Positions 26,813 to 32,081 of a stretch of 32,081 nucleotides of DNA are shown here, in pieces; the first letter of the stretch is position 1, and each line of letters begins with the position of its first letter. The notes under the pieces are model-generated. The model saw only the letters and a program-made list of their open reading frames with translations. It was not told the DNA's origin and made no database searches. Both the position numbers and the translations under genes were made by a program. The DNA is from Microvirga sp. (GTDB taxonomy: Bacteria > Pseudomonadota > Alphaproteobacteria > Rhizobiales > Beijerinckiaceae): contig JAQSWQ010000042.1 in assembly GCA_029266525.1 (NCBI GenBank), positions 1-32,081 of the forward strand. The letters are read 5' to 3'.

Positions 26813-27474
26813 ACCCGGTGGATCTCAGGCTCTACGGCATCGTCGACCCGACCCGCACCCGGGGGCGCGATCTCGTCCCGCTCACCCTTGCCGCGGTCGC
26901 CGGCGGCTGCACGCTGATCCAGTACCGCGACAAGCACGCGGACACGCGCGCCTTCGTCGAGCAGGCGCGCGCCATCAAGGCCGGCCTGGAGGGCACGCGC
27001 GTGCCGCTCCTCGTCAACGACCGGGTCGACGTGGCGCTCGCGGCCGGCGCCGACGGCGTGCATCTCGGGCAGGAAGACATGCACCCGGCCGACGCGCGGC
27101 GCCTCCTCGGGCCCGAGGCGATCATCGGCATCACGGTCAAGACGCCCGCGCAGGCCGACGGGCTTTATCGCATGCCCGCCGACTACGCCTGCATCGGCGG
27201 GGTGTTCGCGACCGAGAGCAAGCTCAACCCCGAGCCGCCGATCGGGCTCGACGGCTTCTCGCGCATCGCCTTCCGGGCGCGACTTGCCGGCGGCAACATT
27301 CCGGTCGGCGCCATCGCAGGCATCGACCACACCAACGCCGCCTCGGTGATCGCGATGGGCGCCGACGGCATCGCGGTCATCTCCGCGATCTTCGCCGCCG
27401 AGAATGTCGAAGCGGCGGCGCGACACCTTCGTACCACCATCGACGGCACGCTCGCCGCGCGGGGCGCCGCATGA
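26809..27474 (+). CDS. thiE: Thiamine-phosphate synthase
   Basis: Joins hydroxymethylpyrimidine diphosphate and thiazole phosphate to give thiamine monophosphate. The 221-residue TIM-barrel protein shows [60 protein letters not shown] and PVGAIAGI, the phosphate- and Mg-binding segments of the family. ATG overlaps the thiM stop (ATGA) and thiD overlaps its stop in the same way, so the three are translated as a chain. Confidence 0.95.
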   Translation: MNPVDLRLYGIVDPTRTRGRDLVPLTLAAVAGGCTLIQYRDKHADTRAFVEQARAIKAGLEGTRVPLLVNDRVDVALAAGADGVHLGQEDMHPADARRLLGPEAIIGITVKTPAQADGLYRMPADYACIGGVFATESKLNPEPPIGLDGFSRIAFRARLAGGNIPVGAIAGIDHTNAASVIAMGADGIAVISAIFAAENVEAAARHLRTTIDGTLAARGAA

Positions 27475-28271
27475 CCGCGATCGCCGTCACCATCGCTGGA
27501 TCGGACTCGAGCGGCGGCGCCGGCATCCAGGCCGACCTCAAGACCTTCTCGGCACTCCGCGTCTATGGCGCGAGCGTGATCACGGCTCTGACCGCGCAGA
27601 ACACCCGCGGCGTGCAGGGCATCCACGACGTTCCGGCTCGGTTCGTGGCCCGACAGATCGACAGCGTCTTCTCCGACCTTTCCGTCGACGCCGTGAAGAT
27701 CGGCATGCTCTCGCAGCCGGCGATCATCGAGGCGGTCGCGAGCGGGCTCGACCGCCATGGCGCCCGCACGGTGGTGCTCGATCCGGTGATGATCGCGGCA
27801 AGCGGCGATGCGCTGCTCGTGCCCGAGGCGATCGAGACGTTGCGCCGCGTGCTCCTGCCGAAAGCGCTCCTCGTCACGCCGAACCTGCCTGAGGCAGCGG
27901 CGCTCCTCGACGAGGAGGTCGCGAAAGACGAGCCGGCGGTCGCACGCCAGGCCGAGCGTATCCGGGCGCTCGGTCCAAGCGCCGTCCTGATCAAGGGCGG
28001 CCATGCGGAGGGCGCGGAGAGCGTCGACATCCTGCTCGACCATGAGGGTTTGCAGCGCTTCGCATCGCCGCGCGTCGCGACCCGCAACACCCATGGCACC
28101 GGCTGTACCCTGTCCTCGGCCATAGCCGCCGGCCTCGCTCGAGGCGGTTCGTTGCGCGAGGCCGTCGCCGCCGCCAAGGCCTATATCGGCGCCGCCATCG
28201 CCGCCTCGGAACGACTGACGATCGGCCATGGGCACGGGCCTGTGCATCACTTCCATGCGTTCTGGAAATAA
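27471..28271 (+). CDS. thiD: Hydroxymethylpyrimidine/phosphomethylpyrimidine kinase
   Basis: Phosphorylates hydroxymethylpyrimidine twice to give the diphosphate used by ThiE. The 266-residue ribokinase-fold protein has [20 protein letters not shown] at the N-terminus, [35 protein letters not shown], and the anion-hole motif [15 protein letters not shown]. Length and motifs are complete. The next gene starts inside its last 17 bases. Confidence 0.95.
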   Translation: MTAIAVTIAGSDSSGGAGIQADLKTFSALRVYGASVITALTAQNTRGVQGIHDVPARFVARQIDSVFSDLSVDAVKIGMLSQPAIIEAVASGLDRHGARTVVLDPVMIAASGDALLVPEAIETLRRVLLPKALLVTPNLPEAAALLDEEVAKDEPAVARQAERIRALGPSAVLIKGGHAEGAESVDILLDHEGLQRFASPRVATRNTHGTGCTLSSAIAAGLARGGSLREAVAAAKAYIGAAIAASERLTIGHGHGPVHHFHAFWK

Positions 28272-29337
28272 GCTCCCGTCCCGCCGGGCCGCGCTCGGCG
28301 CCGGCCTCGGCGCAGTCGCCGTGCCCGCTGTGGCGCGCGGGCAGGAGCGGCTGCGCTGGCGGATGGTGACCTCCTGGCCGAAAGGCCGCGCCGGCCCGGG
28401 CGTCTCCGCGAAGCGCATCGCCGACCGCATCAACGCGATGGCCGGGGGTCGCCTGCAGATCGACCTCTTCGCGGCCGGCGAGATCGTGCCGCCGCTCGCG
28501 ATCCTCGACGCCGTCTCGAACGGCACGGTCGAGATGGGCCACACCGCCGCGCTCTACTGGCAGGGCAAGATCCCGGCGGCCGGCTTCTTCACCACGGTGC
28601 CGTTCGGGCTCGGACCGGTCGAGCATCAGGCCTGGGTCGAGCTGCGCGACGGCCAGGCGCTTTGGGACGAGCTCTACCGCCCCTTCGGCGTGCGGGCCTT
28701 CCTCGCCGGCAACACCGGCCCATCGATGGGGGGCTGGTTCCGCAGCCGGCTGAACGGCCCCGAGGACCTGAGGGGCATGCGCATCCGGGTCCAGGGGCTC
28801 GGGGCCGAGGTCTATCATCGGCTCGGCGCCGTGCCGCTTACCGTCGCTGCCGGCGACCTCTTGCCGGCGCTCGAGCGGGGCACGATCGATGCGGTGGAAT
28901 TCCTCGCGCCTGCGACCGACCTCGAGACCGGGCTGCTGAAGCACGCGCCGTTCTACTATGCGCCGGGCTTCAACAAGCCGAACGGGGCGAGCGAGCTCAT
29001 GATCTCGTTGAGAGCCTGGGAGAGCCTCGCCGAGGACCTGCGCGCCATCGTGCTCGAGGCGGCACGGGCCGAGCACACCTTGGGCCTTGCCGACGCGCAT
29101 GAGCGCAACGCCATCGCCCTCGCCGAGATCCTCGGGCGCCATCCGGTCGCGCTCGAAGCCTTTCCCAAGACCGTCATGGACGCCGCGCGCAAGGCATCGA
29201 ACGAGCTCATCGCGGAGATCGCGGCCAGCTCGGCGCTCTCCCGCCGCATCGTCGAGAGCTATACGGCGGCGCTCAACGAGATGCGCGGCTGGTCGGCGCT
29301 CTCGGCCGACATGGCGCGCAGCCTCTCCCGGTCGTGA
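28255..29337 (+). CDS. TRAP-transporter solute-binding protein (DctP family), orphan
   Basis: A 360-residue periplasmic binding protein. A twin-arginine-like signal is present: LPSRRAALGAGLGAVAVPAV with Arg10-Arg11, cleaved near ARG. Then RMVTSWPKGRAGPGVSAKRI, AGEIVPPLAILDAVSNGTVE, FFTTVPFGLGPVEHQAW, DLRGMRIRVQGLGAEVYHRL with the Arg that binds carboxylates in DctP proteins, and YAPGFNKPNGASELM match the TakP-like group. ATG 28255 overlaps thiD by 17 nt; GTG/ATG 28228 is an earlier option. No DctQ/DctM permease lies nearby. Being downstream of the riboswitch genes it is likely expressed with them. The ligand is not known; a thiamine precursor is one inference, an oxo-acid the conventional one. 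Confidence 0.88.
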   Translation: MRSGNKLPSRRAALGAGLGAVAVPAVARGQERLRWRMVTSWPKGRAGPGVSAKRIADRINAMAGGRLQIDLFAAGEIVPPLAILDAVSNGTVEMGHTAALYWQGKIPAAGFFTTVPFGLGPVEHQAWVELRDGQALWDELYRPFGVRAFLAGNTGPSMGGWFRSRLNGPEDLRGMRIRVQGLGAEVYHRLGAVPLTVAAGDLLPALERGTIDAVEFLAPATDLETGLLKHAPFYYAPGFNKPNGASELMISLRAWESLAEDLRAIVLEAARAEHTLGLADAHERNAIALAEILGRHPVALEAFPKTVMDAARKASNELIAEIAASSALSRRIVESYTAALNEMRGWSALSADMARSLSRS

Positions 29338-29378
29338 GCGCTTGATCCCCCGGCCCGGCTTGGCCAGATTGCGTTTGC

Positions 29379-29412
29379 TATAAAGGAAGCTGCCGTTCGG
29401 TTTTCGGAACGG
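29379..29412 (+). promoter_or_regulatory. TATAAA box and palindrome before the XRE-cupin gene
   Basis: TATAAA at 29379-29384 is followed by CCGTTC (29393-29398) mirrored by GAACGG (29407-29412) with an 8-bp gap. No well-spaced -35 was found. The palindrome starts about where transcription would start, so it may be an autoregulatory operator of the XRE-cupin protein. Confidence 0.4.
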
Positions 29413-29431
29413 GCGAGCGCGGAAGGGCCGG

Positions 29432-30049
29432 ATGGCGGTCGAGGGCAGGGACAGGCAGCGGGAGCTCGAGGCCGGGGCACAGGTTCTCTCCGGCCAGCTC
29501 GGCAAGACCATCCAGCGGCTGCGCAAGGCCTACAACCTTTCGCTCTCCGAGCTTTCCGAGCAATCGGGCGTCGCGAAATCGATCATCAGCCAGATCGAGC
29601 GCAACGAGACCAATCCGACGCTGGCGACGATCTGGCGACTTTCGCAGGCTCTCGACGTCTCGATCGAGCGCGTGCTGGCGGCAAGCGACGACGAGCCCTT
29701 CATCGAGAAGGCGGAGCGCGGCGACATTCCGGTCCTCGTCTCCGACGACGGCAAGATGCAGCTCGCGATCATCGGCTGGCTTGCCACGGTCGAATGGCTG
29801 CAATGGTACGATGTGCGCTCCGAGCCGGGAGCGGTGCTCGAATCGGACGCCCACCAGCGCGGCTCGGTCGAGTGCCTCTCGGTGCTCGACGGGCAGTTCG
29901 AGGTCGAGGTTGCGGGCGAGACGCAGCGCGCGAAGGCCGGCGAGACGCTGCGCTACCGCTGCGACCGGCCGCACATCGTGCGCTGCATCGGGCGCTCGCC
30001 GGGCCGCGCGACCATGGTGTGCATCCTCAAGGCAGCCGTGATGGGCTGA
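29432..30049 (+). CDS. XRE-family regulator with C-terminal cupin domain
   Basis: A 205-residue protein. Residues 20-80 form the helix-turn-helix: LGKTIQRLRKAYNLSLSELS, EQSGVAKSIISQIERNETNP, TLATIWRLSQALDVSIERVL. Residues about 125-200 form a small cupin sensing domain, with SVECLSVLDGQFEVEVAGET and AGETLRYRCDRPHIVRCIG. This type usually controls neighbouring metabolic or transport genes in response to a small molecule. GGAAGGG precedes ATG 29432. It lies 94 nt after the TRAP-type gene and ends 1 nt from the convergent cytochrome gene. A target is not proven. Confidence 0.93.
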   Translation: MAVEGRDRQRELEAGAQVLSGQLGKTIQRLRKAYNLSLSELSEQSGVAKSIISQIERNETNPTLATIWRLSQALDVSIERVLAASDDEPFIEKAERGDIPVLVSDDGKMQLAIIGWLATVEWLQWYDVRSEPGAVLESDAHQRGSVECLSVLDGQFEVEVAGETQRAKAGETLRYRCDRPHIVRCIGRSPGRATMVCILKAAVMG

Positions 30050-30050
30050 A

Positions 30051-30971
30051 CTACTGCGGCCCCTTCCGCCCGACCTTCGGCGGCAGCGACTTGATGAACT
30101 CGGCGATGGCGTCGCGGTCGCTCGCGGCAAGCTGGGACGTGTTGCGCACGACGCCCGCCATGTTCGAGCCGACCGAATCGCCGCTCGGCGTCAGGCCCGA
30201 CGAGAGCACTTCCGCAATGTCTCCCTTGCTCCAATCGGCGAGGCCGGTCTTGTCCGGCGTCAAGTTCGGAACCCAGCCCTTGCCCTCCGGGTTCGGCCCG
30301 CCGGCGTAGCGCCGCTCCTCGACGATGACGCCGAGCGCGTTGCGGGCGCTGTGGCATTCGGCGCAATGCCCCGGTCCCGCGGCGAGATAGGCGCCGCGGT
30401 TCCAGCTCTCGGTCTTCGAACGGTCCGGCTCGAACAGCTTGCCGTCGAGGAAGGCGAGCTTCCACAGGCCAAGGCCGCGCCGAACGTTGTAGGGAAAGGG
30501 CAGCTCATGCCCGCGCACCCGGCCTTCGACCGCCGGCAGGGTCTTCATGAAGGCGAAGAGATCGCGCAGATCGCCCGCCGGCATGCGCTGGTAGGAGGTG
30601 TAGGGAAACGAGGGATAATAGTGCCGCCCGTCCGGCGAGACGCCGCCGCGCATGGCGCGCACGAACTCTCCGACGGTCCAGCCGCCGATGCCGTCACGAG
30701 GATGCGGCGAGATGTTTGGAACGTGGAAGGTGCCGAAGGGCGAATGCAGCGCGAGCCCTCCGCCGAGGCGGGTGCGGTCGCTCTCGCCAAGCGTCGCATG
30801 GCACGAAGCGCAGCCCCCGGCGAAAAACATCGTGCGGCCGTTCGCGAGGTCGGGCTCGCCCGTCGGCACGGGCTCGAGCCCGGCGCGCTGCAGTCCCGGC
30901 ATGGTGAGGAGCCAGAAGCCCCCTGCCCCAAGCACCGCCAACGCAGCGACAAGGATAACGACGCGCCTCAT
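30051..30971 (-). CDS. Membrane-anchored di-haem cytochrome c
   Basis: A 306-residue protein with an uncleaved or cleavable N-terminal helix (MRRVVILVAALAVLGAGGFW) and two haem c motifs: CASCH at residues 54-58 and CAECH at 203-207. Methionine ligands are likely near the motifs PAGDLRDLFAFMKTLP and MAGVVRNTSQLAASDRDAI. Domain order and length match the cytochrome c subunits of periplasmic dehydrogenases (gluconate/aldehyde/alcohol types) but no dehydrogenase gene is nearby. ATG 30971 has a GGGAAG SD; the frame extends upstream but that part lacks coding character. The adjacent convergent XRE-cupin gene has no visible link. Confidence 0.9.
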   Translation of the reverse strand: MRRVVILVAALAVLGAGGFWLLTMPGLQRAGLEPVPTGEPDLANGRTMFFAGGCASCHATLGESDRTRLGGGLALHSPFGTFHVPNISPHPRDGIGGWTVGEFVRAMRGGVSPDGRHYYPSFPYTSYQRMPAGDLRDLFAFMKTLPAVEGRVRGHELPFPYNVRRGLGLWKLAFLDGKLFEPDRSKTESWNRGAYLAAGPGHCAECHSARNALGVIVEERRYAGGPNPEGKGWVPNLTPDKTGLADWSKGDIAEVLSSGLTPSGDSVGSNMAGVVRNTSQLAASDRDAIAEFIKSLPPKVGRKGPQ

Positions 30972-30990
30972 GCGCTTCCCAGAACGAAAA

Positions 30991-31083
30991 GGCGGGCGCT
31001 CGGCCCGCCGAACCACATTGAAAACGCTGTCATTTTTGGCCTCAGCCCTTTCAGTTCCCCGGATCGTTCCCCGGCGAACTGAA
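30991..31083. promoter_or_regulatory. Hairpin and inverted repeat upstream of the cytochrome c gene
   Basis: A 7-bp stem (30991-30997 with 31003-31009) lies 20 nt before the start codon. TTCAGTTC (31050-31057) is mirrored exactly by 31076-31083 with an 18-bp spacer that contains two CCCCGG copies. Either could be an operator or a leader structure; the first may instead be an attenuator. No -35/-10 was fixed. Confidence 0.4.
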
Positions 31084-31365
31084 TGAACATCCTCGTCTAC
31101 GCAGACACAATGGCCCTCGATAGTGGGGACCACTTGCGACTCACGTAAGTTGATGCATTCGCTCAGGCGCGAGAGCAGGGGCAAGCGGGGCTGGCCATGA
31201 CTGTTGTCGAAGCCGTGTGTCTGATGGCGTTCGGAACTGCGATTTGTTCGCGGTGCTGGTGACTGAGCTGCGCCCCAAGCGGGCGCGCTAGCCGGCGTTT
31301 CCGTCACTGGCGGCGGGGTTGTAGCCTCGTCCCCCGGCTCGTGGGGAGGCGTTCGCCAACGAAAA
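31084..31365. other. Stretch without a supportable gene
   Basis: About 280 bp with no reading frame that has an SD, family resemblance or consistent codon use. Short frames exist on both strands (for example 21 codons from 31083) but I see no support for them. Confidence 0.6.
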
Positions 31366-31381
31366 GGCGGCCGAAGCCGCC
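31366..31381 (-). terminator. UUCG-loop hairpin, copy 1
   Basis: GGCGGC (31366-31371) pairs with GCCGCC (31376-31381). On the minus strand the loop is TTCG and is followed by TTTTC, a classic intrinsic terminator. It lies only 73 nt below copy 2, with no clear gene between. Confidence 0.75.
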
Positions 31382-31454
31382 ATCAGTTGGTCCCGCTAAG
31401 GGGTCTTAATCCTTAGCCGCCGTGACCCTTTTCCGATAACTACGGCAAGAAAAA

Positions 31455-31472
31455 GGGCGGCCGAAGCCGCCC
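31455..31472 (-). terminator. UUCG-loop terminator, copy 2 (after the small lipoprotein)
   Basis: A 7-bp GC stem (31455-31461 with 31466-31472), TTCG loop on the minus strand, then TTTTTCTT. It lies 39 nt beyond the lipoprotein stop and very likely ends that transcript. Confidence 0.88.
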
Positions 31473-31511
31473 AGGGTGGGGTTCTCAACATTGAGCCTCT
31501 TCGGGACGGGC

Positions 31512-31634
31512 TCAGCCCCTCGTGACGATCGGCGCGGCCGGCGCGGGAGGCGGAGCTTTGCCTTTTCCCACGGCGCACGCGGTCACACTGCTGAGCAGTG
31601 CAAGCGCGGTGAGCGCATATACAACCTTCTTCAT
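31512..31634 (-). CDS. 40-residue lipoprotein
   Basis: A 40-residue protein starting MKKVVYALTALALLSSVTAC: a typical signal with a lipobox (VTAC, Cys20), followed by a short Pro/Ala tail GKGKAPPPAPAAPIVTRG. It is likely a small outer- or inner-membrane lipoprotein, like the short lipoproteins common in this order; entericidin is a remote analogue. ATG 31634 is chosen because the signal begins there and GAAGGGG is 9 nt upstream; a longer frame to 31715 is not plausible. A hairpin (31492-31497 with 31509-31514) spans the stop codon and terminator copy 2 follows. Function unknown. Confidence 0.75.
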   Translation of the reverse strand: MKKVVYALTALALLSSVTACAVGKGKAPPPAPAAPIVTRG

Positions 31635-31977
31635 CTTCGAGACCCCTTCTAGAGAGCAGCAAACTAGAAAGGTGACCAAGCAGAGCGCTAGTGCATCGAA
31701 GCCACACCCGGCCACGAAAGAAGGGTCTCCATGACGCTGCGCTGGCTAGGACTGCGCGAATAAGAAGGGCGGCCGAAGCCGCCCCTGAAGGAGTCTCTAC
31801 TTGCGAACGCCTCTTATGGGTCTCGGGAGGCTCGTGAACTTCAAGGCTTCCCGAAAACGGCGTCTATATCTCGGTCGATAGACCCGACGCAGCGGCCCGC
31901 CCTTCTCACGGCGCTGGCTGGCCTACGTGCTGCGTCCCGCGATTGTTATATTCCGGTGATGGAGTTGGGAGGCAGCG
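31635..31977. other. Intergenic stretch with a terminator and no supported gene
   Basis: About 340 bp. It contains the promoter side of the lipoprotein gene, terminator copy 3, and an unassigned 190 bp with an AT-rich GATTGTTATATTCC just before the next gene (31951-31964), a possible -10 region. A minus-strand 22-codon frame near 31850-31920 lacks an SD. Confidence 0.5.
31767..31784 (-). terminator. UUCG-loop terminator, copy 3
   Basis: GGGCGGC (31767-31773) pairs with GCCGCCC (31778-31784). The loop is TTCG on the minus strand, followed by TTCTTA. Same core as copies 1 and 2, suggesting a minus-strand transcript from the 31785-31977 stretch, or a duplicated element. Confidence 0.7.
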
Positions 31978-32081
31978 ATGCCCTACCGGATCACAGCGCT
32001 TGCTCATAGCGCGGGCGGCGAGATGGCAACCTCCGGCGAAACCGCGAAGAAGGCACTTGAGATTGCGCGCCAATGGGCCGC
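31978..32081 (+). CDS. Start of a small protein (cut by the right edge)
   Basis: Open frame of 34 full codons from ATG 31978 to the edge, with GGAGG 6 nt upstream. The visible sequence starts MPYRITALAHSAGGEMATSG and continues ETAKKALEIARQWAA. This resembles the short Hyphomicrobiales proteins with an MxYRxTAL start, seen in various rhizobia. The product and length are unknown because it runs off the window. Confidence 0.6.
   Translation, partial: MPYRITALAHSAGGEMATSGETAKKALEIARQWA

Noticed and set aside
31083-31148. 21-codon plus-strand frame beginning inside the 31050-31083 palindrome
   Set aside because: No SD, no family resemblance and short; treated as noncoding.
30972-31307. 112-residue N-terminal extension of the cytochrome c
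   Set aside because: It has no SD, no domain, and would bury the membrane anchor; ATG 30971 fits.

Overview
The window is GC-rich, densely packed chromosomal DNA. Gene content and order point to an alphaproteobacterium of the order Hyphomicrobiales (Rhizobiales). The clues are the run glyA-nrdR-ribD-ribE-ribH-nusB-thiL, the LdtR-type MarR regulator beside an L,D-transpeptidase and a DUF6163-type membrane protein, a Bpt leucyltransferase next to an RDD protein, a K+-independent membrane pyrophosphatase, and GGCCGGG-type intergenic palindromes. I cannot name a genus from this alone. No tRNA, rRNA, CRISPR array, insertion sequence or att site was seen.

Layout. (a) 1-2640 is a small accessory block with visibly lower GC. 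It holds a KAP-family P-loop NTPase running off the left edge, a divergent membrane-anchored gene with a HEPN-like RX4H motif that is interrupted by one in-frame stop codon, and two divergent DNA-binding proteins (winged helix and XRE). This is the most defence-like part of the window. (b) 2816-12127, minus strand, is a housekeeping run: glyA, nrdR, ribD, ribE, ribH and nusB (almost all overlapping or abutting), then a nested palindromic repeat, then thiL, an MFS transporter and hppA, closed by a strong terminator. (c) 12325-19042, still minus strand, is a cell-envelope region: a TadG-like protein with a 33-residue membrane microprotein behind it, an M15-like protein, an L,D-transpeptidase, a DUF2892 protein, ldtR, a DUF6163-type protein and 3-hydroxyisobutyryl-CoA hydrolase. 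(d) 19197-25824 is mixed: hemB (+), a minus-strand nucleotidyltransferase/partner pair that resembles a toxin-antitoxin module, a LivH-like ABC permease with an unusual lipoprotein-like N-terminal domain, threonine dehydratase, an RDD protein, bpt, and a small convergent membrane protein. (e) 25892-29337 is a thiamine salvage operon led by a TPP riboswitch: thiM, thiE, thiD and an overlapping TRAP-type solute-binding protein. (f) 29379-32081 holds an XRE-cupin regulator, a di-haem cytochrome c, a tiny lipoprotein, three near-identical UUCG-loop terminators, and the start of a gene cut by the right edge.

How the genes fit together. Block (b) links one-carbon metabolism, ribonucleotide reductase control, riboflavin synthesis and the last step of TPP synthesis. 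ThiL makes TPP from the thiamine phosphate made by ThiM, ThiD and ThiE in block (e), so two separate loci complete one salvage route. Block (c) joins peptidoglycan cross-linking to its likely regulator.

The points I find most worth checking are the KAP/HEPN-like pair with its in-frame stop, the nucleotidyltransferase pair, the TRAP binding protein placed inside a riboswitch-controlled thiamine operon, the lipobox-LivH fusion, the 33-residue microprotein, and the nested palindrome between nusB and thiL.
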